A program made the position numbers and the translations under genes. From NCBI RefSeq assembly GCF_003347515.1, contig NZ_QEII01000315.1, positions 186,001 to 250,000 on the forward strand: a DNA stretch of 64,000 bases. The letters run 5' to 3'. Positions 17,861 to 25,602 of the stretch are shown piece after piece (the stretch's first letter is position 1; each line of letters starts with the position of its first letter). A model generated the notes under the pieces. That model did no database searches, was not told the DNA's origin, and saw only the letters and a program-made list of their open reading frames with translations. Source of the DNA: Rhodoferax ferrireducens (GTDB lineage Bacteria > Pseudomonadota > Gammaproteobacteria > Burkholderiales > Burkholderiaceae_C).

Positions 17861-17964
17861 ATATTGTCGCCGGGCCGCCCCAAGGCGATATGCGCCCCCT
17901 CGGGGGGCAGCGTGTTACACGAAGTGCTCTGGAAGAGCGACGTAGTCAAAAGCGTGGGGGTCAT
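17857..17964 (-). CDS. Repeat-encoded 35-residue ORF between rnc and era
   Basis: Begins ATGACCCCCACGCTTTTGAC and encodes MTPTLLTTSLFQSTSCNTLP, then PEGAHIALGRPGDNI. Its ATG overlaps the rnc stop (ATGA at 17961-17964) and its stop overlaps the era start (ATGA at 17857-17860), so it would chain translation from rnc into era. The peptide matches the repeat-encoded N-terminus of PdxJ. There is no evidence for a functional peptide; a role as a translational relay is inference. Confidence 0.5.
   Translation of the reverse strand: MTPTLLTTSLFQSTSCNTLPPEGAHIALGRPGDNI
17869..17964 (+). repeat. Dispersed repeat family A, copy 3 (between rnc and era)
   Basis: CCGGGCCGCCCCAAGGCG, then CCCCCTCGGGGGGCAGC, then AAAGCGTGGGGGTCAT. 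It is longer than copy 2 by a segment after CGAAGTG (GCTCTGGAAGAGCGACGTAG). It makes up nearly the whole rnc-era gap. Confidence 0.88.
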
Positions 17965-18647
17965 TTTGTTGCCTTTGCCTTGATTGTTTGCAGCATCGCG
18001 GCAGCTGCGGCCTGTTCACCAGCACGGCGTGATCCACCGATGCCGCGCTCTGAAAAATTGAGTTCGATAATTTCACACTCGACGTCAAACGTCTGCTTGT
18101 GCGCAGCGCCTTGTGTGCCCACCACCCGGTACAACGGCAGGTTCATTTTGCGCCCCTGCAGCCATTCCTGCAGCTCGGTCTTGGGGTCTTTGCCAATGGC
18201 TTCCATGGTCGGGTTGATTTCCACCGCCTTGAACAGGCGCTGCACCAGACTTTGTGCCGCAGCGAAACCGGCATCCAGATAGACCGCCCCGATAATGGCC
18301 TCCAGGGCGTCGGCCAAAATGGACGGCCTCTTTTGCCCCCCGGAGCGGGCCTCACCCTCACCCAGACGAAGCACCTCAGGCAAACCCAGCTCAACAGCCA
18401 ACTGGTGCAGCGTATCCTGCTTGACCAGGTTGGCACGTATGCGGGACAAGTCGCCTTCCGGCAACGCGCTCAGACGCGCAAACAGCAAATCAGACACCGC
18501 CAGGTTCAGGACGGAGTCCCCCAGGAACTCCAGCCGTTCGTAATGATCAATGGAAAAACTGCGGTGCGTCACGGCCTGCGTCAACAGGTTGATGTTCGAA
18601 AATTCATGCTGCAAACGATGTTGCAGCGCTATTAAGCCTTCATTCAC
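17961..18647 (-). CDS. rnc: Ribonuclease III
   Basis: Endonuclease that cleaves double-stranded RNA in rRNA and mRNA processing. The 228-aa protein has the signature ERLEFLGDSVLNL (metal-binding Glu/Asp), the second acidic cluster DALEAIIGAVYLDAG, and a C-terminal double-stranded RNA-binding domain (DPKTELQEWLQ... GGSRRAGEQAAAAAML). It lies between the DUF4845 gene and era in the conserved lepA-lepB-rnc-era order. Confidence 0.96.
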   Translation of the reverse strand: MNEGLIALQHRLQHEFSNINLLTQAVTHRSFSIDHYERLEFLGDSVLNLAVSDLLFARLSALPEGDLSRIRANLVKQDTLHQLAVELGLPEVLRLGEGEARSGGQKRPSILADALEAIIGAVYLDAGFAAAQSLVQRLFKAVEINPTMEAIGKDPKTELQEWLQGRKMNLPLYRVVGTQGAAHKQTFDVECEIIELNFSERGIGGSRRAGEQAAAAAMLQTIKAKATK

Positions 18648-18681
18648 GCTTGCACATCTCTCATACTTCGGGATTCACGCA

Positions 18682-19035
18682 TTACTTGGAGCGCCCGGCA
18701 TACTTGAGCGTCAGGTAACCCGGACCGACCAGATGAATTTCGCGCTCGTACGCGAAACTGACGACGATTTTGTCGCCTTGTTTGGTCACTTCAAGATCCT
18801 TGCCTGAAATGGAGCTGATATTGTCCACCGCCGCCGCTTTGTCAAAAATACTGCGCACTTCCGCCACCGTATTGCCTTCACGCGCCTTGTTGGCCGCTTT
18901 GGAAACCGCCTGGTATTCGATGGCGGTTGGCACTATTTGCGCAAAAATCACACCAGTCACGGCCAGCAAGCCGCCAACCACCAAGAGCCCCAAAAACGAC
19001 AGCCCGCGCTGCCTGGACTTGAATTGATGTGTCAT
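18682..19035 (-). CDS. DUF4845 single-pass membrane protein
   Basis: A 117-aa protein: a basic N-terminus with RQRGLSFLGLLVVGGLLAV (one transmembrane helix, pilin-like start) followed by a small exported or periplasmic alpha/beta domain. This family regularly lies between lepB and rnc in betaproteobacteria; its role is unknown. Confidence 0.85.
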   Translation of the reverse strand: MTHQFKSRQRGLSFLGLLVVGGLLAVTGVIFAQIVPTAIEYQAVSKAANKAREGNTVAEVRSIFDKAAAVDNISSISGKDLEVTKQGDKIVVSFAYEREIHLVGPGYLTLKYAGRSK

Positions 19036-19067
19036 AAATTATCCTAATCAGTTGAGCGACAGAGATA

Positions 19068-20033
19068 TCAGTTGAATGAGCCGATGCGCTTCAGGCTGCC
19101 GAAGTTCATCCAGACGAAGAATGCTTTGCCGACAATGTTCTTGTCAGGCACGAAACCCCAGTAGCGCGAGTCCAGCGAATTGTCACGGTTGTCGCCCATC
19201 ATGAAGTAGTGGCCCTGCGGCACTTTGCACACCACGCCTTGCACGCTGTAGTGGCAATTTTGTTTGAATGCAAAGTCGTCCGCGCCCGGCACAAATGCGG
19301 GGCGGTCATCGTCATTGAGCAGCCGGTGCTTGTGCGTACCCAGCGTCTCTTCATACTGCTTGAAGTAACGCATCATGTCTTCGTCAAAGAACTCCGGCAA
19401 CGTCACGGTTTCAATCACTTTGCCATTGATGGTCAATCGCTTGTTCAAGTAGGCCACCTCGTCACCGGGTACACCGACCACCCGCTTGATGTAATCCAGA
19501 CTGGGCTTGGGCGGGTAGCGGAACACCATGACATCACCCCGCTGCGGTTTGTTGCCCTCGGTGATCTTGGTATTGATCACTGGCAGACGGATACCGTAGT
19601 GAAACTTGTTAACCAGGATGAGGTCACCCACCAGCAGCGTCGGGATCATGGAACCGGAAGGAATCTTGAAGGGCTCAAACAGGAATGAGCGCAGGAAGAA
19701 CACGGCAATGATCACCGGGAAAAGCCCTGCGGTCCAGTCCAGCCACCAGGGTTGCGCCAGAATGCGGCCCCGGGCCTCGGCGACATCCACGTCGACCTGG
19801 CTGATGCCCTGCTTGCCCAACTCAGCGCGGCGCACCGTGGCATCGGATTCCAAGAGCGTTGCGGTATTTTGACGCTGCGGCAGAAAGTAAAACCGTTCCG
19901 CCAGCCAATAAATGCCGGTCACGACCGTTGCCAAAAACAGCAGAAGCGCAAAGTTACCTTCGACTACACCAAAATACCAGGCGCCGGCGTAGCCCACGAA
20001 GGCCGCCAGAATGAAAGAAGTTAGAACCTGCAT
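19068..20033 (-). CDS. lepB: Signal peptidase I
   Basis: Removes signal peptides from exported proteins at the inner membrane. The 321-aa protein has an N-terminal transmembrane segment, a basic cytoplasmic loop, a second transmembrane helix, then the catalytic IPSGSMIPTL motif (Ser about 128) and the Lys motif YIKRVVGVPGD, plus GDNRDNSLDSRYWG. The start overlaps the lepA stop by one base (TAATG). Confidence 0.96.
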   Translation of the reverse strand: MQVLTSFILAAFVGYAGAWYFGVVEGNFALLLFLATVVTGIYWLAERFYFLPQRQNTATLLESDATVRRAELGKQGISQVDVDVAEARGRILAQPWWLDWTAGLFPVIIAVFFLRSFLFEPFKIPSGSMIPTLLVGDLILVNKFHYGIRLPVINTKITEGNKPQRGDVMVFRYPPKPSLDYIKRVVGVPGDEVAYLNKRLTINGKVIETVTLPEFFDEDMMRYFKQYEETLGTHKHRLLNDDDRPAFVPGADDFAFKQNCHYSVQGVVCKVPQGHYFMMGDNRDNSLDSRYWGFVPDKNIVGKAFFVWMNFGSLKRIGSFN

Positions 20034-21844
20034 TAACCGTCCACCTGCAAAATTGCCAAAAATGCCTCTTGCGGCACTTCAACCGAACCAATTTGCTTCA
20101 TGCGTTTTTTACCTTCTTTTTGTTTATCGAGGAGTTTGCGCTTGCGCGAAATGTCGCCGCCATAGCACTTGGCGATCACGTTCTTGCGCAGTGCCTTGAT
20201 GGACTCCCGCGCAATGATATTGGAGCCGATGGCGGCCTGGATGGCCACGTCGTACATCTGGCGCGAAATAATTTCGCGCATCTTGGCCACCACTGCCCGG
20301 CCGCGGAATTGCGACTGCGAGCGGTGCACGATGATGGACAGGGCATCGACCTTGTCGCCGTTGAGCAGAATATCAACCTTCACCACGTCGGCCGCGCGGT
20401 ACTCCTTGAACTCATAGTCCATGGACGCATAACCACGCGACACGGACTTGAGCTTGTCAAAGAAATCCAGCACGATTTCAGCCAGCGGCATCTCGTAGGT
20501 GAGCATCACCTGACGACCGTGGTAGGCCATGTTCATTTGCACGCCGCGCTTCAAGTTGGCCAGCGTCATCACGGCGCCCACGTAGTCCTGCGGCATGTAC
20601 AGATGCACGGTGACGATGGGCTCACGGATCTCGTCCATGCGGCCTTGATCAGGCATCTTGGACGGGTTCTCGACCATGCGCACCACGCCATCGGCCTGCA
20701 CCACCTGGTAGACCACGCTGGGCGCCGTGGTGATCAGGTCCTGGTCAAACTCGCGCTCCAGGCGCTCCTGCACAATTTCCATGTGCAACAGCCCGAGGAA
20801 ACCGCAGCGAAACCCGAAACCGAGGGCTTGCGACACTTCAGGCTCGTAGTGCAGCGATGAGTCGTTGAGCTTGAGCTTCTCCAGGCTGTCGCGCAAGCCT
20901 TCGTACTGGTTGGCCTCGGTCGGGTACAGCCCGGCGAACACCTGCGGCTGGATTTCCTTGAAACCGGGCAGTGCCTCAGTCGCCGTGAAGGCCGCACCTC
21001 CGGTGCCAGTTTTGATCAACGTAATGGTGTCGCCCACCTTGGCGGCCTGCAACTCGCGAATGCCGGCAATGATGTAACCGACCTCACCCGCCTCCAGGGA
21101 ATCACGCGACTCATTGGCCGGCGTGAACACGCCGAGGTTGTCGGCGTTGTACATGGTGCCGGTAGCCATCATCTTGAAACGCTCTCCCTTGGCCAGGCGA
21201 CCATCGACCACGCGTACCAGCATCACCACGCCGACATACGTGTCGAACCAACTGTCCACAATCATGGCGCGCAGCGGCCCGGCAGGGTTGCCCTTGGGCG
21301 GCGGCATTCTGGCGACGATTGCCTCCAGGATCTCGTCAATACCCATGCCGGTTTTGGCCGAACATGGAATGGCATCCGTCGCATCAATGCCGATCACATC
21401 TTCAATTTCAACCTTGGCGTTATCAGGATCGGCATTGGGCAAATCCATCTTGTTGAGTACCGGCACCACTTCCACACCCAGCTCAAGCGCCGTGTAGCAA
21501 TTGGCCACCGTTTGCGCTTCAACACCCTGGCTGGCATCGACCACCAGCAGCGCGCCTTCGCATGCCGAGAGGGAACGACTCACTTCATAGGAGAAGTCAA
21601 CATGCCCAGGGGTGTCAATCAAATTGAGGTTGTAAATCTGGCCGTTTTGCGCCTTGTATTTGAGCGCTGCCGTCTGGGCTTTGATGGTTATCCCGCGCTC
21701 TTTCTCGATGTCCATCGAGTCCAGCACTTGTGCTTCCATCTCCCGCGCCTGCAAACCACCACAGCGTTGAATCAAGCGATCTGCGAGTGTTGATTTGCCA
21801 TGATCAATGTGCGCAATGATCGAAAAATTTCTGATGTGATTCAT
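20033..21844 (-). CDS. lepA: Elongation factor 4 (LepA)
   Basis: Ribosome-bound translational GTPase linked to initiation and stress. From MNHIRNFSIIAHIDHGKST, G1-G3 motifs, NKMDLPNAD, domains II, III/V and the EF4-specific C-terminal domain (RGYASMDYEFKEY; ISRKRKLLDKQKEGKKRM) are visible. The start is at 21844, as in other EF4; a GTG 12 nt upstream is an alternative. A strong minus-strand terminator hairpin ends only about 40 nt upstream of the start. Confidence 0.97.
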   Translation of the reverse strand: MNHIRNFSIIAHIDHGKSTLADRLIQRCGGLQAREMEAQVLDSMDIEKERGITIKAQTAALKYKAQNGQIYNLNLIDTPGHVDFSYEVSRSLSACEGALLVVDASQGVEAQTVANCYTALELGVEVVPVLNKMDLPNADPDNAKVEIEDVIGIDATDAIPCSAKTGMGIDEILEAIVARMPPPKGNPAGPLRAMIVDSWFDTYVGVVMLVRVVDGRLAKGERFKMMATGTMYNADNLGVFTPANESRDSLEAGEVGYIIAGIRELQAAKVGDTITLIKTGTGGAAFTATEALPGFKEIQPQVFAGLYPTEANQYEGLRDSLEKLKLNDSSLHYEPEVSQALGFGFRCGFLGLLHMEIVQERLEREFDQDLITTAPSVVYQVVQADGVVRMVENPSKMPDQGRMDEIREPIVTVHLYMPQDYVGAVMTLANLKRGVQMNMAYHGRQVMLTYEMPLAEIVLDFFDKLKSVSRGYASMDYEFKEYRAADVVKVDILLNGDKVDALSIIVHRSQSQFRGRAVVAKMREIISRQMYDVAIQAAIGSNIIARESIKALRKNVIAKCYGGDISRKRKLLDKQKEGKKRMKQIGSVEVPQEAFLAILQVDG

Positions 21845-21884
21845 CAACGAGGACACTTAAGTGATTGAATTAAAACGATGAGAC

Positions 21885-21919
21885 AAGAAAAAAGGGCGCG
21901 TCGAATTCTGACGCGCCCT
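21885..21919 (-). terminator. Rho-independent terminator in the lepA leader
   Basis: Minus strand: AGGGCGCGTC, a 7-nt loop AGAATTC, GACGCGCCCT, then TTTTTCTTG. The stem is a perfect 10 bp followed by a T-run. It would stop transcription arriving from mucD or from a promoter inside the gap, so it either ends a small RNA or acts as an attenuator for lepA. Confidence 0.8.
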
Positions 21920-22009
21920 GAACCAACAATCATTGGCAACTGCGAAGGTTGGAAATTCATTGTAGGCAAAAAGCCTAGAACGTACAGCCCAAAAAACAGT
22001 CCCCGTGAG

Positions 22010-22026
22010 TTGTTGCAGTGCAGCAA
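22010..22026. promoter_or_regulatory. Phasin-operator-like palindrome
   Basis: TTGTTGCAGTGCAGCAA, a 17-bp palindrome around a central base with one mismatch between half-sites. It matches the two palindromes at the phasin promoter (57128-57143 and 57187-57201), giving a shared consensus TTGYTGCANTGCARCA. It may be bound by the same regulator, perhaps PhaR; this is inference. Confidence 0.45.
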
Positions 22027-22071
22027 CAGGAATTCTATACACAACTTATTAACAGCTTTGGTGGATCAGAC

Positions 22072-22115
22072 TCTGGACAACTTGTGGGTGAACTGTGGAC
22101 TGCCTGTGGAGCGGT
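22072..22115 (+). repeat. Four 11-bp phased DnaA-box-like repeats
   Basis: Units start at 22072 (TCTGGACAACT), 22083 (TGTGGGTGAAC), 22094 (TGTGGACTGCC) and 22105 (TGTGGAGCGGT), exactly 11 bp apart. Each resembles the complement of the DnaA box (TGTGGATAA). CTATACACA (22035-22043) is one mismatch from the box TTATACACA. AT-rich sequence (ACAACTTATTAAC) lies beside them. Confidence 0.5.
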
Positions 22116-22244
22116 TCAACTCATCCCGTATCGTGGACTTCGGCCTATTCGATATACCGGTTATCCGCGATGATCCGGCTCCATTCTACCCAAAACAGTA
22201 ATTAGCCAAATCAAAAGTTAGTGAATGCCAACCTGAAAAAGTAA

Positions 22245-22282
22245 AAAAGACAGGTGAAAAATTTATTTCCCAGCTGTCTTTT
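22245..22282 (-). terminator. Terminator-like hairpin downstream of mucD
   Basis: Minus strand: AAAAGACAG, about 20 nt, CTGTCTTTTTTAC. A 9-bp stem with a long loop followed by T-rich sequence. It is weaker than the hairpin at 22299-22332 and may back it up. Confidence 0.5.
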
Positions 22283-22298
22283 GCAGGCGAATTCATTG

Positions 22299-22332
22299 AA
22301 AAAAACCCAAAACCCGAGTCCTGCTCAGGGTC
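22299..22332 (-). terminator. Terminator of the rpoE-rseA-rseB-mucD transcript
   Basis: Minus strand: ACCCTGAG, loop CAGGA, CTCGGGT, then TTTGGGTTTTTTT. The stem has one bulged base and ends in a T-run about 20 nt after the mucD stop. Confidence 0.65.
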
Positions 22333-22351
22333 TTGTGGCACTTGCTGACAC

Positions 22352-23818
22352 TCAACGTGCCGGTCGAATCACGGCATATTGAGCCCATTCGCCCCGTCGA
22401 AACAGAACATTGATCGGCTTGGTTTTGTCGAGTTTGCCCAGCGCGGCTTCAAACTCCCGGACGTTGGCGACCTCGACGTTGGCTATCGCTACAACCACAT
22501 CCCCCTCACGCAAACCCGCACGGGCAGCCGCCTCGGCGGCGGTCTCGACTTTCACGCCGCCCTTGATCTTGAGCTCTTTCTTTTGAGCGTCAGTCAGCTC
22601 GCTGACCGCCAGTCCCAGCGCCTGCCCAGCACTTGACGCCTTGGGCTTTTCTTCCTTGTCTGCAGCTTTCTTGGCGGGTTTGTCAGCCTCGATCTCGGCG
22701 ATGGTGACTGCCAGTTCTTTCGTGGCGCCGCGACGAAACACGGTCAGCGCGCTACGGGTGCCAGGTTTGGTTGCGCCCACCATGCGCGGCAGGTCACTGG
22801 ACTTCTCAACCGTCTTGCCCTCAAACTTCGTGATGATGTCGCCCGCTTCGACGCCCGCTTTCTCTGCAGGCGAACCAGCCTCGACACTGCGCACCAGTGC
22901 ACCCTGAGGTTTGCCAAGTCCAATGGACTCCGCCACATCTTTGGTGACCTGGTCTATCTGTACGCCGATGCGACCACGCGATACACGGCCCGACACTCGC
23001 AATTGCTCACTGACACGTACCGCTTCATCCATCGGAATGGCAAACGAGATACCCATGGAGCCACCCGAGCGGGAATAGATCTGGCTGTTGATGCCCACGA
23101 CTTCACCGCGCATATTGATCAGCGGGCCGCCCGAGTTACCGGGGTTGATGGCCACATCGGTCTGGATGAAAGGCAGGTAGTCGCCGGTGTCGCGTTGCTT
23201 GGCACTCACAATGCCGGCGGTCACTGTATTGTCCAGACCAAACGGCGAACCAATGGCCATGACCCATTCACCCACTTTGAGCCGGCTCACGTCGCCGACC
23301 TTCACTGCCGGCAGGCCTTTGGCTTCAATCTTGACAAGTGCAATATCGCTGCGCTTGTCGGCGCCAATAATTTTGGCCTTGTACTCACGATCATCAGTGA
23401 GGGTCACAATCACTTCATCGGCGCCGTCGACAACGTGCGCATTGGTCATGATGAGCCCGTCCGCCGAGAGAATGAAGCCCGATCCGACACCGCGCGGCTG
23501 CTCTTCCTCTTGCGGCTGAGGACGGTTTTGCCGCGGCGTCGGACGGGGCGTGTTCGGGATGGGCACGCCAAAGCGGCGGAAGAACTCCAGCATTTCCTCT
23601 TCGCCAGGGCTGCCAGAGCCGGAGCGTGGCGTTGCCTTTTCCAGCGTACGGATATTCACCACAGAAGGACCTACCTGCTCCACCAAGTCCGTGAAGTCCG
23701 GCAATGTGCGCACTTGAGCCACCGCAGACGTGGTCGGCACCAGCGCGAGCGACGCCGTCGCGGCCATGGCGCCTGCCAGGACACAGGCATTTAACTTCTT
23801 CCAATCGATTTGAATCAT
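22352..23818 (-). CDS. mucD: Periplasmic serine protease of the Do/DegQ family (MucD)
   Basis: HtrA-type protease/chaperone for misfolded envelope proteins, last gene of the sigma-E operon. The 488-aa protein has a signal peptide (KLNACVLAGAMAATASLAL...VAQ), then a trypsin-like domain with His (TNAHVVDGADE), Asp (KRSDIALVKI) and Ser (NPGNSGGPLINMRGEVVG), then two PDZ domains. I chose MIQIDWKK at 23818, with AAGGG upstream; an ATG further out lengthens the protein without homology. Confidence 0.94.
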   Translation of the reverse strand: MIQIDWKKLNACVLAGAMAATASLALVPTTSAVAQVRTLPDFTDLVEQVGPSVVNIRTLEKATPRSGSGSPGEEEMLEFFRRFGVPIPNTPRPTPRQNRPQPQEEEQPRGVGSGFILSADGLIMTNAHVVDGADEVIVTLTDDREYKAKIIGADKRSDIALVKIEAKGLPAVKVGDVSRLKVGEWVMAIGSPFGLDNTVTAGIVSAKQRDTGDYLPFIQTDVAINPGNSGGPLINMRGEVVGINSQIYSRSGGSMGISFAIPMDEAVRVSEQLRVSGRVSRGRIGVQIDQVTKDVAESIGLGKPQGALVRSVEAGSPAEKAGVEAGDIITKFEGKTVEKSSDLPRMVGATKPGTRSALTVFRRGATKELAVTIAEIEADKPAKKAADKEEKPKASSAGQALGLAVSELTDAQKKELKIKGGVKVETAAEAAARAGLREGDVVVAIANVEVANVREFEAALGKLDKTKPINVLFRRGEWAQYAVIRPAR

Positions 23819-23858
23819 CACCGACCCTTCTTTGAAAAACATATTGACATATGGGGCT

Positions 23859-24956
23859 TCACTTCTTCCGCTCAAGTCCCTGTGCGAAAGCGACCAGGGT
23901 TTGCGGTGGCACTTCGCCGACGACGGTCAGCCACCAGTCCCCGATTCGACGCGTGAGCATGTGGGTGGCGCCGACGGCCTGGTTGCCGGGCTGACTATGA
24001 CGCCGGGCGTCATAGACCTCGACAAAAAGCGATACCGATGCCAGCCCGTCGGAAAACACCCATTGCAAGGTGCTCTCATGGTTGGCGCCAGCGCCCGTCG
24101 CACCCACCAGGCGCTTGTAGCAACTCATGGGTTTGAAGCCAGGTACCACTTGCTTCAGGACCCAGCCCTCGGCGGCGGCCGTGGTTTTGACCATCTCAGG
24201 CTTCTCGACCTGATAGCCCTCGGTGTTGCCCATCATCTGGGTCAGTTTGCTCATGCTGACCGGCACGTCCAGCTGCAGCTCGGAGAATGCGGCCTGCTCC
24301 AGCACACGCCCACCGCCGTCCAGCGTCTGCAACTTGACCACCAAACCGGTTTTTTTCTCGCTCCAGACCCGGTAACCGAAGCGCAGGCTGTCTGCCGGCT
24401 GGAATTGCAGCACATCTGCGTCAAACCCGGCGACGCGTTCGTGGCCGGTCGCCCGGACGCCGTAAAACTGCGCGATGGAAGAATCATTGGCATGCAGCAA
24501 ATTCGGGAAAAGCCCCAGTGATTCACGTTTTTCCGCTACCGCCACTCGGCTCTCAGGCAAGAAAGTCACGACTTGTTCGTTGCGCCGGAAGGTAGACCGG
24601 GGGGCGCCGGTCAGGGACTCAACGCGCTCCATCTGCTGCTCGCCATCACAAACGTGCCAAATACGGGCGCTCGACATGGCGCCTCCCACGGAGACCACAA
24701 AAGTACCTACATATGCACGTCGGCGCGAGGCCTCATGCATGCGCATCAGCCAATCGCTCACGTTGCGCTCGGCCGGTTTGCTCTCTATCGCGGATGACGC
24801 TGCAGAAGGGGGCTGGGCTTCCGCGGCCGCCAACAAGCCTAGCGTCATGGCCAAGACCCCTGCGGCGCATCGAATGCCTGTTCGGCGCCCGGCCGCAGGC
24901 ATTGCGCCGACCGTTCTGCCTATGCGCGTGTTCAGCAATGTATCCATCCGTCTCAA
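23859..24956 (-). CDS. rseB: Sigma-E regulatory protein RseB/MucB
   Basis: Periplasmic sensor that binds RseA and shields it from DegS-type cleavage. The 365-aa protein has a signal peptide, then the MucB/RseB N-terminal lipid-binding-like domain (WLMRMHEASRRRAYVGTFVVSVG... RIWHVCDGEQQMERVESLTG) and a C-terminal domain. The TTG start at 24956 overlaps the rseA stop (TTGA), with GAGGGGG about 10 nt upstream; the ATG at 24947 is the alternative. Confidence 0.88.
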   Translation of the reverse strand: MRRMDTLLNTRIGRTVGAMPAAGRRTGIRCAAGVLAMTLGLLAAAEAQPPSAASSAIESKPAERNVSDWLMRMHEASRRRAYVGTFVVSVGGAMSSARIWHVCDGEQQMERVESLTGAPRSTFRRNEQVVTFLPESRVAVAEKRESLGLFPNLLHANDSSIAQFYGVRATGHERVAGFDADVLQFQPADSLRFGYRVWSEKKTGLVVKLQTLDGGGRVLEQAAFSELQLDVPVSMSKLTQMMGNTEGYQVEKPEMVKTTAAAEGWVLKQVVPGFKPMSCYKRLVGATGAGANHESTLQWVFSDGLASVSLFVEVYDARRHSQPGNQAVGATHMLTRRIGDWWLTVVGEVPPQTLVAFAQGLERKK

Positions 24957-25591
24957 CGGGCTGCCCCCTCAAACGTAGCGTTACGAAGAAAACCCGCCGG
25001 CATCTGAAGCGCCGAGGTCCCGCCAAACTGCCGGTGCGCCGCCAGCAAGGCATCCAGCTGAGGATCGCGAATCATGACTTGCGGCGCATCAGCGGCCGCG
25101 GTCTGCGGCAAGGCCGCGTCGACTTGTCCAGTCTGCACTTGCGCGAGCTGGAGTACCTCACGCTGATCGCCCCAGGCACCCACCGCCTGCCAGCCGATCA
25201 CCGACACCGCAGCCAGCGAGGCCAAACCGGCCAGCAGTTTCCAGCGGAAAACGGCGTCATTGGCCACCTCATTGTTTGGACGACTCAGGGCCGAAGCCTC
25301 CGTCGATACTGCATCATCAGCTATTAAATCAAGAGCATTGACGCGAGACACCCGTGACGTCTCCTGCTGCAACCCAAGCTTCAGTCTTTGCATGAAAGCT
25401 GCGTCGCGATCGCTGATCGTTGCCTCGCCAGAACGCAATACGTCCCCGACCACATGGTAGGCATGCCAGGTTAACCGGCCATCTTCAGCATCCCCGGTCC
25501 ACTCGACCGTACGGGCAAATACGTCCCCGCGCAACTCACCGTCGACCAGCGCCGATACCAATTCACGATTGTTCACAGCTTCTTGCATCAT
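24953..25591 (-). CDS. rseA: Anti-sigma-E factor RseA/MucA
   Basis: Inner-membrane anti-sigma factor that holds RpoE. The N-terminal cytoplasmic domain has NNRELVSALVDGELRGD... WHAYHVVGDVLRSG, followed by one transmembrane helix (WKLLAGLASLAAVSVIGWQAV) and a periplasmic part. A family B-like fragment (AGCTATTAAATCAAGAGC at 25319-25336) lies in the linker before the helix. I preferred the ATG at 25591, with GGA upstream; a GTG at 25606 overlaps the rpoE stop (GTGA). Confidence 0.88.
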   Translation of the reverse strand: MMQEAVNNRELVSALVDGELRGDVFARTVEWTGDAEDGRLTWHAYHVVGDVLRSGEATISDRDAAFMQRLKLGLQQETSRVSRVNALDLIADDAVSTEASALSRPNNEVANDAVFRWKLLAGLASLAAVSVIGWQAVGAWGDQREVLQLAQVQTGQVDAALPQTAAADAPQVMIRDPQLDALLAAHRQFGGTSALQMPAGFLRNATFEGAAR

Positions 25592-25602
25592 TGTTTCCAG
25601 TC

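Larger units (their letters stand above)
21845..22351. other. Noncoding region between mucD and lepA
   Basis: About 500 bp without a credible gene, AT-richer than its surroundings. From mucD toward lepA on the minus strand it holds two terminator-like hairpins (22299-22332, 22245-22282), a possible -10 TAGAAT (minus, 22183-22188), four DnaA-box-like 11-mers (22072-22115), a CTATACACA box (22035-22043), an operator-like palindrome (22010-22026), a small hairpin TAGGC-TTTTT-GCCTA (21963-21977), and a strong terminator (21885-21919) just before lepA. Confidence 0.7.

Noticed and set aside
16088..17983. 631-codon open frame on the plus strand across recO and era
   Set aside because: It is the antisense shadow of two conserved genes in GC-rich DNA; its product is rich in His, Gln and Val and has no recognisable motif.
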